From: Saprospiraceae bacterium | GTDB taxonomy: Bacteria > Bacteroidota > Bacteroidia > Chitinophagales > Saprospiraceae | Direction: 5' to 3' | DNA length: 64,000 bases | Assembly: GCA_958295895.1 (NCBI GenBank) | Contig: CATQHI010000012.1 | Span: 21,435-85,434, forward strand | Shown: piece after piece, positions 9,509-20,345 of the stretch | Layout: each line of letters starts with the position of its first letter | Position numbering within the stretch: position 1 is the first letter of the stretch | Translations under genes and position numbers: made by a program | Notes under the pieces: generated by a model | What the model was told of the DNA's origin: nothing | The model's input: only the letters and a program-made list of their open reading frames with translations | Databases searched by the model: none

Positions 9509-11389
9509 ATGCGCAAGCCTTTTCTCCTCTTGGTCCTTAGTTTGGTCTACGGGCTCGCGGTGGCACAGACTCCGGCACCCGCCGCGGCCAGGGAGGTGGT
9601 GAGCATCGACCACGCCAACGAGCTGCGCATGCTCGATAAGGGCAGTAAGCAGCGGCTCATCGGGGAGGTGGAACTGAGTCAGGATAGCGTATTCATGTAC
9701 TGCGATAGCGCCGAACTGGTCAGTGAGGTGCAGTTTTACGCCTACGATAACGTCGTCATCCAGCAGGGTGATAGCATCGCCGCCTTTTCCAATTACCTCG
9801 ACTACAATGCCGAGACGCTGCTCGCCAAACTCCGGGAGCAAGTGGTACTCAAGCGCGGTGGTACGGAGCTATACACCGAGCAGCTTGACTACAACCTGGC
9901 CACTAAGCTGGCTACCTACCACACCGGCGGTCGGGTGACCAACGGGGGTACCGAGCTCAGCAGTACCCACGGCTACTACTACGCCGATACCCGCAACGTC
10001 TACTTCCGCGATAGCGTTGTGGTGGTCGATGACCGCTTCGAGATGCGCGCCGATACGCTGCGCTACGACCTGGCCAACGAGCGGGTATACTTTCTGGGGC
10101 CCACGGTGATCCGCAGCGATACCCACAACATCTACTGCGAGGGAGGGTACTACGACGTGGCGCTGGATGAGGCCGTCTTTCGCGACAATGCCCAGTACCG
10201 CAGCGGCGACCGACTGGCGGCGGCCGATTCGATCCGCTACTTCGGTGCCGAGGAACTTTACGTGCTGGAGGGGGGCGCCTACGTGGCGGAGGGGCAATTC
10301 CAGCGTGCTACGGCCGACCGCATCAATTACTTCCGCAGTCGCGACCGCTACCAGCTGGAGGGCAACGCGCGCGTGGTGGATTCGCTCCAGGTCGTGACGG
10401 GCGACAGCATCGACTACAACGCCGCTACGGCCAGCTACACGGTAGTCGGCGGCCGGCCACGGGTGTCCAATCCGCCCATGATTCTGGTGGCCGACCGTAT
10501 GGCTTCCGACGAGGCCACCGGACTGGGCCGGGCCAGTGGAAACATCGTCTGGCGGGATACCAGCGCCCAACTCACCATCGAATCCGAGCGGGCCGACTTC
10601 AGCCAGACCACCGGCTACATCAAAGCCTACGGCGGGCGGCGGGGCCGGGCGCTGCTCACTACCCTACTCGACCGGGACACGATGTACCTGGCGGCCGATA
10701 CCCTCTTGTCCTTCCAGACCGACGCGGTAGACGCCAGGGGGGATACGATTCGCCAGCTAGCCGCCTACGCCGACGTTCGCATCTTTAAATCGGACCTGCA
10801 GGCCGTGGCCGATTCCCTGGCGTTCAACACGGTCGATAGCGTCCTCACCCTCTACCGCGATCCCATCCTGTGGCAGGATACCAGTCAGCTCACGGCCGAT
10901 ACCATCGATCTCTACCTGAGGAATCGCTCCCCCGACCGGGTCGTACTCCGCCGCAACGCCCTGGTCGTCACCTCCCCCGACCTCATCTTTTTCAATCAGG
11001 TGAAGGGCAAGGAAATCGTGGCCTACTTCGACAGCAGTCAGCTCCAGCGCACGGAGGTGGCCGGTAACGCCGAGGCCATCTACTACGCCCAGGACGAAGC
11101 CGGCGGCTACATCGGCGTCAACAAAACCGCCTGCAGTAAGATGGTGCTGTACTTCGAAGGCGGCGGGGTCAACCGCATCAAGTTTCTCAGTGCCCCCTCC
11201 GGTCGTCTCGATCCCATGAACGCGATCAATCACGACGCCCTACGGCTGGATGGATTCCGTTGGGAGCCGGAGCGGCAGCCCCGGGACCTGAATGATTTGT
11301 TCGGGACCCGTGCACTACGCACTCCGATCTTCGAGCCGCGTCTTCCGGACTTCACTCCCCGGGAGACTCAGCCGCCCGGTGATGAGTGA
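9509..11389 (+). CDS. OstA/LptA-like outer-membrane biogenesis protein
   Basis: Signal peptide MRKPFLLLVLSLVYGLAVAQ; repeated OstA-like beta-jellyroll units (AFSNYLDYNAETLLAKLREQVVL). Confidence 0.87.
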   Translation: MRKPFLLLVLSLVYGLAVAQTPAPAAAREVVSIDHANELRMLDKGSKQRLIGEVELSQDSVFMYCDSAELVSEVQFYAYDNVVIQQGDSIAAFSNYLDYNAETLLAKLREQVVLKRGGTELYTEQLDYNLATKLATYHTGGRVTNGGTELSSTHGYYYADTRNVYFRDSVVVVDDRFEMRADTLRYDLANERVYFLGPTVIRSDTHNIYCEGGYYDVALDEAVFRDNAQYRSGDRLAAADSIRYFGAEELYVLEGGAYVAEGQFQRATADRINYFRSRDRYQLEGNARVVDSLQVVTGDSIDYNAATASYTVVGGRPRVSNPPMILVADRMASDEATGLGRASGNIVWRDTSAQLTIESERADFSQTTGYIKAYGGRRGRALLTTLLDRDTMYLAADTLLSFQTDAVDARGDTIRQLAAYADVRIFKSDLQAVADSLAFNTVDSVLTLYRDPILWQDTSQLTADTIDLYLRNRSPDRVVLRRNALVVTSPDLIFFNQVKGKEIVAYFDSSQLQRTEVAGNAEAIYYAQDEAGGYIGVNKTACSKMVLYFEGGGVNRIKFLSAPSGRLDPMNAINHDALRLDGFRWEPERQPRDLNDLFGTRALRTPIFEPRLPDFTPRETQPPGDE

Positions 11390-11403
11390 TTACTTTTGCC
11401 GCA

Positions 11404-12089
11404 TGCTGCGACAGCTCCTATGGCTCTGCTTCCTACTGGCTGCCACCTCCCTACGGGCGCAGGATCCTACTCAGGACTCCTTGCAAACCGCTGATGGCTA
11501 CCTCGCACAGGGAAACGCCTACTTCGCCGAGGGAGCTACCGGCGAGGCGATCCTGGCCTTCGAACGGGGACTGCGACTGCGACCCAATCACGCTACGCTA
11601 CGCAACAACCTGCGCTACGTGCGGGAGGAGGCCGGCATCACCGCCCCCCCCCTTCCGGAGTTTTTTCTAGTGCGTTGGTGGCGCACCGTCGGGGCTGCGA
11701 TCGGTAGCACTACGGCCTACGTACTGGCTCTGGTCTGCTGGTGGCTGGCCGTAGCGGCCGGACTGTACTGGTACCTCCGGCGGCGGCAGATGACCGAAAA
11801 GCGGCGCTTCGTGCTGCTGCCCGCCTCGATTCTCCTTTTGGCGTTAGCCGCGCTCTGCTACCTGCTGGGACAATCGCGCTACGCCTTTTTGCACCGTACG
11901 GACGAGGCGATACTCATCGCTCCCACTGCTGCCCTACGGGTAAGTCCGACGGAGGCCGCCTCCGTGGAAGCGGAGCTTGCCTCCGGTCAGCGGCTTCTCA
12001 TCACCGACCGCGTTGGCGACTACGTCAAGGTTACGCTGGAGGATGGGCGGCAGGGGTATTTGTTGGTGGGGGAGCTGGCGGTGATTTAG
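11404..12089 (+). CDS. BatE-like TPR and SH3 domain membrane protein
   Basis: Signal peptide, TPR (GNAYFAEGATGEAILAFERGLRLRPNHA), two TM helices, C-terminal SH3-like region; TACTTTTG just upstream of ATG. Confidence 0.82.
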
Positions 12090-12091
12090 TC

Positions 12092-12310
12092 CTACAGCAG
12101 GTCCTTCACACTAACGTATAGCCCCCCAATGACGCCCACCAGGCTCATCACGATGGTGATCCAGGGGTTCGTCCCCAGCTGGCTATCGGCGTAAAGACCG
12201 ATACCCACACAGATGCCGATCATGCCGATCAACTGCGCACCGATACCCATGTACCTGGTCCAGGCACGGCTTTCTTCGACGGAGCGCTTGGGGGGCGGCG
12301 GGGCAGCCAT
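12092..12310 (-). CDS. AtpZ/AtpI family protein
   Basis: GIGAQLIGMIGICVGIGLYADSQLGTNPWITIVMSLVGVIGGLY; likely start at ATG 12310 (MAAPPPPK). Confidence 0.8.
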   Translation of the reverse strand: MAAPPPPKRSVEESRAWTRYMGIGAQLIGMIGICVGIGLYADSQLGTNPWITIVMSLVGVIGGLYVSVKDLL

Positions 12311-12314
12311 GGGC

Positions 12315-13361
12315 TTAAAACTGCGGACAGTACACACCCCGCCGCTGGTTGCCACAGATTTTATACTGCAGACTGAGCTCGAAGCCGCCGTTGCCGTCGG
12401 TAGCGACCTTCAGGTCACTGGTATTGAGGTCGTAGCTGAAGCCGAGGGCAAAGTTTTCGTAGTCGAAGCGGGTGCTCACGATCAGCGCATCGGTGAGGAC
12501 GCTGCTGTCGAGGCGGTTACTAATGCGGCCCCACAGACCGACCTGGAAAGACTGGTTGGCGGAATTACGGCCGCTATCGAGGAGAAATTTGACGTTCGTC
12601 CCGGTGTTAACTTGGAAGCTCGGTCCCTGACTCATCACGATCACGCCCGGCACCAGTCCGAAGCGGTCCGTGAGCATAAATTCTCCCCCGGCGTGGCCCG
12701 TGTAGCGGCTGTAGAGCAGGTCTTCGCCGGTATTGGAAAAGCTCTGGTTCGCCCGGTTCAGGTGGTGGAAGGCACCGCCCACGTAGAGGCTGTTGTTTTC
12801 GTCGAAAACCATGAACCAGAGGAGCCCACCGGCTAGGTCGGCGAACAGAAACTGATCGCGGTCCAGGCTATTTTCGTTACTGGGGGCGCTGGGGTCGAAG
12901 CCGCCGTCCCCGTCGTGCTGGGACCCCCACCGTAGGGCCAGGAAATCGAGGCTACGCTGGGCCGCTCCCACCTCGGCACCGGCTACGAGGTAGTTGCCGA
13001 ACTTGCGGCTACCGCCGATCTTTTTGGAGTAGCTCGCCGACACCTTACCGGTCGTGGTGGCAAAATTGGCCTCGCCGGCGCGGTCGCCCCAGAAGGTACC
13101 ACCGATGCCGAAGAAGTCATTGCGGCCCACGGCGATGCGCTGATCGTAGCTGACGCTGTAGGTCTGAAAGGCATTCTCCCCCAGCACCGAGGCCCACTGG
13201 CTGCGGTAGTTGACGGCGATGCGGCTGTTACAGTTCATCACCCCCGTCATGGCCGGGTTAAGGTTGAGGGGGGACATGTAGAACTGCGAGAAGTGGATGT
13301 CCTGCGCCCGTAGGCCCAGGGCACCAAGCACAAGCAGGAGGAGGGTAAAGACTAGTTTCAT
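12315..13361 (-). CDS. PorP/SprF family type IX secretion membrane protein
   Basis: Signal peptide then QDIHFSQFYMSPLNLNPAMTG hallmark; start trimmed to MKLVFTLL. Confidence 0.93.
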   Translation of the reverse strand: MKLVFTLLLLVLGALGLRAQDIHFSQFYMSPLNLNPAMTGVMNCNSRIAVNYRSQWASVLGENAFQTYSVSYDQRIAVGRNDFFGIGGTFWGDRAGEANFATTTGKVSASYSKKIGGSRKFGNYLVAGAEVGAAQRSLDFLALRWGSQHDGDGGFDPSAPSNENSLDRDQFLFADLAGGLLWFMVFDENNSLYVGGAFHHLNRANQSFSNTGEDLLYSRYTGHAGGEFMLTDRFGLVPGVIVMSQGPSFQVNTGTNVKFLLDSGRNSANQSFQVGLWGRISNRLDSSVLTDALIVSTRFDYENFALGFSYDLNTSDLKVATDGNGGFELSLQYKICGNQRRGVYCPQF

Positions 13362-13591
13362 AGGTCGGCGGAGGAGGCGGTTTAGAAGCTTTCGTTTAGG
13401 CAATACACGGCCGGGCACAAACCCGATGCAAAGGTAACGTCCACCGCCAGGCGAATAGTCTTTCGCCCACAAAAAGACCGGCCACGTGTACGTAACCGGT
13501 CCAGTTATAAACACCTAAAACCCTATTAATGTCTTTCAGCCTACCACGAATTTAGCAGTAAATTCCCAATCCTAAAAATCTTGTCCTGGCA

Positions 13592-14482
13592 ATGCTCGAT
13601 CTGCTCATCACGGCCGTGCTGGCCCTGATCATGTTCTCGATCGGGCTCAGCCTTAAGTCAAAAGACTTTCATCACCTCCTTTTGCACCCTAGGACCCTCT
13701 TAATTGGGCTTTTTCTCCAACTTATTGTCCTACCCAGTTTGGTCTTCGCCGTAGTAGCGGCGGTGGAGATCGAGCCCTTTTTTGCCCTCGGTTTCCTGGT
13801 CCTGGCTGCCTGTCCGGGGGGACTATCGAGTAACTTCATCTCCTACCTGCTGCGGGCAAATACCGCGCTTGCCGTGAGCCTGACAGTCTGCAACTCTTTG
13901 TTGTGCATGTTCACCGTGCCCTTCATCGTGAACCTCGCGCTCGCTCGCTACGCCCCGGTGGGCACCACGGCGCAGCTACCCCTACTCGCCACGGCACTCC
14001 GCATCTGCCTGATCGTCGTGTTGCCCGTACTGCTAGGTATGCTAGTCCGCTACCTGCTCCCCCGGGTGGCCAAACGCATCCAGCCCTATGCCCGCCGGGG
14101 TGCCCTGGCACTACTGGCTCTCGTCTTCATCCTAAAGCTCTTTGCTCCCGTGCACGAGGGCGGAAGTGCCCTCACGCTGACGGAGGTCGGGTACATCCTA
14201 CCCGTAGCACTATTAATCAATGTCCTAGCGCTTTCACTCGGCCGGCTCTGTGGGCTCCTGTTTCGCCTGGGAAAAGACAGTCAACTCACCCTCGGCGTAG
14301 AGGTCGGTATTCAGAACACCAGCCTGGCCTTCGTCATCGCGGGCACCTTCCTCGGCAACGAGCAGGCCCTGAAGCCCGCGCTTGTGTACGCCATGTTCAC
14401 CTTCTTCACCGCCCTGTTGTACGGACTACTGCTCAAACCAGAAATGCGTGGGCGGCTCTATGAAGAATTTATCGGTTCGTGA
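13592..14482 (+). CDS. Bile acid:sodium symporter (BASS) family transporter
   Basis: Multiple TM helices; CPGGLSSNFISYLLRANTALAVSLT motif. Confidence 0.88.
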   Translation: MLDLLITAVLALIMFSIGLSLKSKDFHHLLLHPRTLLIGLFLQLIVLPSLVFAVVAAVEIEPFFALGFLVLAACPGGLSSNFISYLLRANTALAVSLTVCNSLLCMFTVPFIVNLALARYAPVGTTAQLPLLATALRICLIVVLPVLLGMLVRYLLPRVAKRIQPYARRGALALLALVFILKLFAPVHEGGSALTLTEVGYILPVALLINVLALSLGRLCGLLFRLGKDSQLTLGVEVGIQNTSLAFVIAGTFLGNEQALKPALVYAMFTFFTALLYGLLLKPEMRGRLYEEFIGS

Positions 14483-17216
14483 TTAACTCCACGTAACCAC
14501 TCACCGGGCTCTCACTCTGGGCGATGCCGGTAAAGCGCCGCTCGAAGATCTGACCGATATAGTAGTAGGTGCCGGAGGGCAGCGCCTCCCCATTTAAGTT
14601 GGTACCGTCCCAGTCGATGCCCGGATTTTCGGTCTCGAAGACCAGTTGGCCCCAGCGGTTGAAGATCTTCAGGCTTACACGCTCCACGAAGCAGAGCGCA
14701 CGGGGTTGTAACAGGTCATTGGCACCATCACCATTCGGCGTGAAGACGTTGGGCAGTTCGTAGATCGGACAGTTCTCTACACACACCCGCTCGCTTGGCT
14801 CACTCTCATTCCCGTTCTGATCAAGAGCGGTCACGGTATAGCACCCAATGATACCGTCCGGCGGCGTATGGTTGAAGGTGAGAATGTCAGCCGAGGCGAT
14901 GTTAGCCACAAGCTCCGGCGTACCGATACTATCGGGCGTAAAGTACACGCGGTATCCCACGACGTCCTCCACATTGCAAGTCGCGGGTGGTAGTGTCCAG
15001 GTCAGAATGTTGAACAGGTTATCGGTATCGGTACAGTCGATCTCCCGGTCACAAACACTCTCCACGGCAAGGACGGGGGCGCAGGGTGCAACGTCGTCCT
15101 CCGGGGTAAGACACAGTTGTTGGCTCCGGTTAAGCAGCGGCGAGGGGATATCGTCGATGTTGTACGACCCGACGGACCGGATGTAGTAGCAGTATTCCTG
15201 CCCGTTGACCAGTCCGGTATCGCGGTAGCTCATCTCGGTGACCGTGGCGAGCTGGGTGAAGTCAGTCGTGCCCGGGTCACGGCGGTAAACCTCGTACTCC
15301 AGGTTGGCCCAGGGTACAATCTCGGTCCAGCTTAGGCCATTAGCTACATCGGTAGGATCGCCACTGAGGCGCACGGTGGTGGCGGGTTGGGCAGGTCCGA
15401 CGGGCTCGGTCTCATCCCCGACGAAGAGCTCGATGCGGTAGGAGTAGGCGCTGCCCTCGGTATCCAGATTGGTATCGGTGTAACAGGTATCGACGTCTCC
15501 GCCGAAAAACTGATTCTCAAACGTAGCGATGGACGCGAAGGCTGCCGGATCGGTCGTCTGCCCGGTTGCCCGACTGAGCACGTATCGGTAGGGGCCACGA
15601 TTTGCAACGGTGTCAATAATGTTGGCACTCGGCAGCAGCCAGCAGACGTCCACTACGCCCTGGGTAGAGGAGGTCTCCACTACATCGACCTTAGTCAGGA
15701 GTGGGATGTCGCGGTCGAGTTGCACGCAGATTTCCTCCGAGGGAATGGACTCGAAGTTCTGGAAGCGAAGATTAGTACTCGCTGCCCGCAGGGAAAGCAC
15801 GGCCACTACCCGGTAACAGTAGGTACGGCCCCGGATCACGTCCATATCCTCGAATACGTAGCGGCCGTTGTCATCCACGTCACTGATTTCCCTATTGGTG
15901 AGCTGGGTGTAGCCCCGGCCGACCAGACCCGTCTCGCAGGTATCGGGAGCAAAGTTGTTGCTTCCCTCCCGCCGCCATACGGTAAAGCCGACGAAATCGG
16001 GCTGGGTGCTTTCCTGGCACTCGTAAGGGTTCTCCCAGGTCAGAGTAATGAGGTCTTCTTCTACGGTGGTCTGTAGGTCAGATGGAGGTGGGGCTACCAC
16101 CTTGATACTCACCGAGCGCAGGGTAGCTAAGCCGGAGGGCCGCGGCGGTCCGTTATCCAGCGCCCGGAAGACTAAGAAATATTCCTGATCGCGCACATCG
16201 CTACAGCTGGTTTGCCAGCGGAAGGTGCGGCGGACCGGGTCGGCCTGAAAGCCCGTCTCGTTGGGCAGGAAGGTGGCCGGATTGTTTTCGAGGTCGAAGG
16301 GACGCCCCGTAGCCGTAAGGCTGACCTGCTGCTCGGTGTCACCTAACGGAGCGGTGGCAATCACGTCAAACTCAACGAGCTCACCGGCGACCACGCAGAT
16401 CTCCTCGCGGGCCAGTTCGATGACGGGGGGCTCATTGGAGCAGTCGTCTACGAACACCTGCATGTCACGGACCAGAGTATCAATGGGTTGGCCGTTGCGG
16501 AAGGACTTGACGAGGAAGGCGATATTGTACTCGCCTGTGAGAGAAGGAGAGTCCCAGGTAATTTGACCAGTGCGTGGATCAATCGTCAGGCTTCCACTCG
16601 TTCCGTCCACCTTGTTAGCGAGAACGTAGTTGGGGATCGGTGAATTAGGTGCAAAGCTTGGGGTAGTGAACTCGAACGCCAAACTATCTCCATCGATATC
16701 GAATGCACCGGGGTTGTGGGTCCAAACCGACCCAATGCAAGCATTATCAATTGGGCTCTGCGTCAACTCGGGAGAAGAGTTGCAGCCGTTGAGAATTGGG
16801 TTGACCAAAAGAAACGATGTAGTAACACTAAAGGGAATATTCACGGAGCCGGGAATATTTCTAACGCCCCGTACGCGGTTCACATCTTGAAAACTAAGTA
16901 CATAACGCCCTGCCGCACTATAACGGTGACAGAAGGTGTACTCGTTGCGTTGAATGCCTGCCGTACTGGTAGGAGTAATGTTCGTCCGGCGAATTAATTC
17001 GCTGGTACCATCACCCCAAAAAAGTTTCAGGCTATCACGGTCAACATCCGTTTGTGCCGTCTCGGTGTACGTAATAATCGTGGCGCAGGCGGTCAGTTGG
17101 TCTGAGGCATTGTCGCAACCGGCAGCCCGCACGATGATCTCTCCCGCCCGGTTGTGGGTGGCGCAGAGTACCAGGGGAAAAAGGGCTAAAAAACTGAGGA
17201 GAAAGCGTTGACGCAT
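14469..17216 (-). CDS. Large secreted fibronectin-III-like protein with gliding-motility/T9SS type B C-terminal domain
   Basis: Signal peptide MRQRFLLSFLALFPLVLC; C-terminal LPNVFTPNGDGANDLLQP...IFNRWGQLVFE...WDGTNLNGEALPSGTYYY. Confidence 0.93.
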   Translation of the reverse strand: MRQRFLLSFLALFPLVLCATHNRAGEIIVRAAGCDNASDQLTACATIITYTETAQTDVDRDSLKLFWGDGTSELIRRTNITPTSTAGIQRNEYTFCHRYSAAGRYVLSFQDVNRVRGVRNIPGSVNIPFSVTTSFLLVNPILNGCNSSPELTQSPIDNACIGSVWTHNPGAFDIDGDSLAFEFTTPSFAPNSPIPNYVLANKVDGTSGSLTIDPRTGQITWDSPSLTGEYNIAFLVKSFRNGQPIDTLVRDMQVFVDDCSNEPPVIELAREEICVVAGELVEFDVIATAPLGDTEQQVSLTATGRPFDLENNPATFLPNETGFQADPVRRTFRWQTSCSDVRDQEYFLVFRALDNGPPRPSGLATLRSVSIKVVAPPPSDLQTTVEEDLITLTWENPYECQESTQPDFVGFTVWRREGSNNFAPDTCETGLVGRGYTQLTNREISDVDDNGRYVFEDMDVIRGRTYCYRVVAVLSLRAASTNLRFQNFESIPSEEICVQLDRDIPLLTKVDVVETSSTQGVVDVCWLLPSANIIDTVANRGPYRYVLSRATGQTTDPAAFASIATFENQFFGGDVDTCYTDTNLDTEGSAYSYRIELFVGDETEPVGPAQPATTVRLSGDPTDVANGLSWTEIVPWANLEYEVYRRDPGTTDFTQLATVTEMSYRDTGLVNGQEYCYYIRSVGSYNIDDIPSPLLNRSQQLCLTPEDDVAPCAPVLAVESVCDREIDCTDTDNLFNILTWTLPPATCNVEDVVGYRVYFTPDSIGTPELVANIASADILTFNHTPPDGIIGCYTVTALDQNGNESEPSERVCVENCPIYELPNVFTPNGDGANDLLQPRALCFVERVSLKIFNRWGQLVFETENPGIDWDGTNLNGEALPSGTYYYIGQIFERRFTGIAQSESPVSGYVELITNR

Positions 17217-17343
17217 GTGCCGTTCGGTTGGTCGTGTACGGCAGGTGGGCTGCCGGTACCAAAAGTAACGCATTATCCGCCGGATTGCTTCGCCCCGGGG
17301 GTCGGCAAGGAGGCATATTGTCGTTCCGTACCCCAAGCCGCGG

Positions 17344-17640
17344 CTAGCTAAGCAGTCCCTGCAGCTTCATGGCCAGTCCCATATCCCCCTTGATCTTGAC
17401 CTTGCCGCTCATCATGGCCATCATAGGATTGAGCTTACCGGTACGCAGTTGGTCCAGCACATCCACCGTGGTGGTGATCACCGTGTCGGCTTCCTTATCT
17501 TCCTCTGAGACCATGGCCTGGTCCCCGGTCATGTCAATGAAGATCGGCCCCTCGTCTAGCTGTAGTTTTATGGACTTGCCCTGTTTGGGGGCGGTCTCGG
17601 CGGCCTTTTCGATGCCGGCCTTGAGTTCCTGGAAGGTCAT
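17344..17640 (-). CDS. SCP2 sterol-binding domain protein
   Basis: Small protein with SCP2-type pattern (VDVLDQLRTGKLNPMMAMMSGKVKIKGDMGLAMKLQGLL). Confidence 0.88.
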   Translation of the reverse strand: MTFQELKAGIEKAAETAPKQGKSIKLQLDEGPIFIDMTGDQAMVSEEDKEADTVITTTVDVLDQLRTGKLNPMMAMMSGKVKIKGDMGLAMKLQGLLS

Positions 17641-17695
17641 GGGTGGTACTTTCGACGCAAGGTAAGGAATTGGGACGTCCCTCGTCGTTCCGTCC

Positions 17696-20332
17696 TCACT
17701 CCCGCTTTGCTACCAGCTCCCGCGCCTGCTCCAATGCCGCCGCGATCCCGCCCGGTTCCTTCCCTCCCGCCGTGGCGAAGAACGGCTGGCCTCCCCCACC
17801 CCCACGGATGTGCTTGGCCAGCTCCTTGATCATTGCACCTGCGTGTACCGCCCCCTGTGATGTGCCGGCTAGTCCCTTGCTGACGGCCAGGGTAAGAAGC
17901 GCCTTTCCATCAGACCCACTAGCCAGTAGCACCACAGCCCGCTCATTCTCGCCGGTGAGCTGAAAGGCGAGGTTCTTGATGGCAGCGGCATCGGTGAGAT
18001 CGACCTGCCGGGCGAGAAATTTGACGTCGTCGATTTGCTCGAAGGCGGCCTCGAGCTCGCCCTTGAGATTGCTGGCCTGGCTGGCCTGGAGCTTTTCGAA
18101 GGACTTTTTGAGGCTGCGGTTTTCCTCCTGCAGCGAGGTGACGGCGCCGACCGGGTCACTGCTATTCTTGAGCTGTTCGCGCACGCTATCGAGCAGGGCG
18201 AGGCGGCCACGGACGTACCGCTCGGCACGCAGTCCGGCCACGGCCTCGATGCGCCGGATGCCGGCGGCCAGCGCACTCTCGCTGGTGATTTTGAAGAAAC
18301 CCAGGTCGCCCGTACGCGGCACGTGGGTGCCGCCGCAGAGCTCGCTGCTGAAGTCGCGGTCGAAGGTGATGATGCGCACCGTATCGCCGTACTTCTCGCC
18401 GAAGAGCATCATGGCCCCGGAGTTGCGGGCCTCGGCGATGGGTACGTCGCGCTGCTCTATGAGGGGGATGTTCTCGCGGATTTTGCGGTTCACGAGTAGC
18501 TCGATACGCTCGAGTTCCTCGTCGGTAGGACGCTCGAAGTGGCTGAAGTCGAAGCGTAGCTTACCGGAACGGACATCCTGTCCCTTCTGTACGGCATGCT
18601 CGCCGAGCACCTCGTGCAGGGCGGCGTGAAGGAGGTGAGCTCCGGTGTGGTGGGCGCTGATCTTCTCCCGGTCCTCGGCATGCACCTCACTGTACACCTC
18701 CGCCTGGGGATCGCCGGGTAACTTATTGACGATGTGTACGGTAAGGTCGTTCTCCTTGACTGTATCGAGCACCTCCAGCCGCTCCTTGCCGACGCGGATA
18801 ATGCCGGTGTCGCCGGCCTGTCCGCCGCTCTCGCCGTAGAAGGGGGTACGGTCGAGTACGAGCTGGTACTGAGGTTTGTCCTTGACCCTTACCGTCCGGT
18901 ATTTCGTGACCTGGGCCCCGGCATCCGACAGCACGTCGTAGCCGATGAAGACGGAGGGCTCCGGACTCAGCACGATCCAGTCGCCTACCTCCTTGGCGGC
19001 GTCCTGGCGGCTGCGGTCTTTCTGCTCCTGGAGGGCGCGTTCGAAGCCTTTTTCGTCTACGCGCAGTCCCCGCTCCTCGGCCAGTAAGCGCGTCAGGTCG
19101 ATGGGGAAACCGAAGGTATCGTAGAGCTCGAAGGCGTCCTTACCATCAATCACACCCCCCTCGATGTAGAGTGAGGCGAAGCGCGCCAGTCCGTTCTCGA
19201 GCGTCTGTAGGAACGACCGCTCCTCGCTCTGCACGATGCGGGCAATCTGCTCCTGCTGCCGGGCTAGCTCCGGAAAGGCCTCGCCCATCTCGCGCACCAG
19301 CACGGGGAGCAGCTGATAAATGAAGGGCTCCTTACGGTCCAGAAAGGAGTAGGCGTAGCGCACCGCCCGCCGCAGAATACGCCGCACGACGTAACCGGCG
19401 CCGCTGCTGCCGGGGAGCTGTCCGTCGGCAATCGTGAAGGCTACAGCGCGCAGGTGATCGGCTACTACGCGCATGGCCATGTCGGCCTTGGCGTCGGGGG
19501 CGTAGCTAGCCCCGTAGGTCAGTCCGGTAAGACGTTCGATCTCGGCGATGGTGGGGGTGAAGATGTCGGTAGCGTAGGTAGCCGTTTTGCCCTGCAGTAC
19601 CATACAGAGTCGCTCAAAGCCCATGCCCGTATCTACGTGACGCTCAGGGAGGTTGACCAGGCTACCGTCCGCTTTGCGGTTGTACTGAATGAAGACGTTA
19701 TTCCAGATCTCGACGACGCCGCTGCCGTCTACGTTGACGAGCTCGCGGCCGGGGGTTTTGGCACGCTCCTGCTCCGGGCGCAGGTCGACGTGGATCTCCG
19801 TACACGGGCCGCAGGGGCCGGTCTCGCCCATCTCCCAAAAGTTATCCTTTTTGTTGCCGTACAGAATGCGGTCTTCGGGCAGGTAGCGAAGCCAGAAGTT
19901 GCGGGCCTGGTCGTCAACGGGGATGCCCTCGTCTTCCGCCCCCTCGAACACCGTGGCGTAGAGTTGATCTTTTGCTATACCGAGCCGGTCGGTGAGCAGC
20001 TCCCAGCTCCAGGCGATGGCCTCGTCCTTGAAGTAGTCGCCGAAGCTCCAGTTACCCAGCATCTCGAACATGGTGTGGTGGGTACCGTCGCGGCCCACGT
20101 CGTCCAGGTCGTTGTGCTTCCCACTCACCCGCATGCACTTCTGGGTATCGGCTACGCGGCGGTTGGCGGGCACCTTATTACCCAGGAAGTAGTCCTTAAA
20201 CTGGTTCATACCCGCGTTGGTGAATAGCAGGCTGGGGTCGTCTTTATTCACGATGGGAGCGGAGGGCACGATCTTGTGCTGCTTGTCGCGGAAGAAGTCG
20301 AGGAAGGCGCGGCGGATTTCGGCGGAGGTCAT
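17696..20332 (-). CDS. alaS: Alanyl-tRNA synthetase
   Basis: MTSAEIRRAFLDFFRDKQHKIVPSAPIV; SELCGGTHVPRTGDLG; full-length. Confidence 0.98.
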   Translation of the reverse strand: MTSAEIRRAFLDFFRDKQHKIVPSAPIVNKDDPSLLFTNAGMNQFKDYFLGNKVPANRRVADTQKCMRVSGKHNDLDDVGRDGTHHTMFEMLGNWSFGDYFKDEAIAWSWELLTDRLGIAKDQLYATVFEGAEDEGIPVDDQARNFWLRYLPEDRILYGNKKDNFWEMGETGPCGPCTEIHVDLRPEQERAKTPGRELVNVDGSGVVEIWNNVFIQYNRKADGSLVNLPERHVDTGMGFERLCMVLQGKTATYATDIFTPTIAEIERLTGLTYGASYAPDAKADMAMRVVADHLRAVAFTIADGQLPGSSGAGYVVRRILRRAVRYAYSFLDRKEPFIYQLLPVLVREMGEAFPELARQQEQIARIVQSEERSFLQTLENGLARFASLYIEGGVIDGKDAFELYDTFGFPIDLTRLLAEERGLRVDEKGFERALQEQKDRSRQDAAKEVGDWIVLSPEPSVFIGYDVLSDAGAQVTKYRTVRVKDKPQYQLVLDRTPFYGESGGQAGDTGIIRVGKERLEVLDTVKENDLTVHIVNKLPGDPQAEVYSEVHAEDREKISAHHTGAHLLHAALHEVLGEHAVQKGQDVRSGKLRFDFSHFERPTDEELERIELLVNRKIRENIPLIEQRDVPIAEARNSGAMMLFGEKYGDTVRIITFDRDFSSELCGGTHVPRTGDLGFFKITSESALAAGIRRIEAVAGLRAERYVRGRLALLDSVREQLKNSSDPVGAVTSLQEENRSLKKSFEKLQASQASNLKGELEAAFEQIDDVKFLARQVDLTDAAAIKNLAFQLTGENERAVVLLASGSDGKALLTLAVSKGLAGTSQGAVHAGAMIKELAKHIRGGGGGQPFFATAGGKEPGGIAAALEQARELVAKRE

Positions 20333-20337
20333 AGCGG

Positions 20338-20345
20338 CAAAGGTA
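20338..20345 (-). promoter_or_regulatory. -7-type promoter element of alaS
   Basis: TACCTTTG 5 bp before the ATG on the minus strand; matches the Bacteroidota TAnnTTTG consensus. Confidence 0.7.

Noticed and set aside
9869-10570. Long antisense ORF (233 aa) opposite the OstA-like gene
   Set aside because: Low-complexity Val/Gly/His-rich translation with no motif; a usual by-product of GC-rich coding DNA. The sense strand has clear homology.
13476-13501. gaccgg...ccggtc inverted repeat near the PorP/SprF gene
   Set aside because: Only 6 bp stem with a long loop and no T tract; likely chance.
15387-16076. 229-aa antisense ORF within the CHU_C protein gene
   Set aside because: No domain motif and no promoter; shadow of a clear sense gene.
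19454-20227. 257-aa plus-strand ORF inside alaS
   Set aside because: Antisense shadow ORF of a well-conserved alaS; composition (VGG/VDV-rich) is not protein-like.
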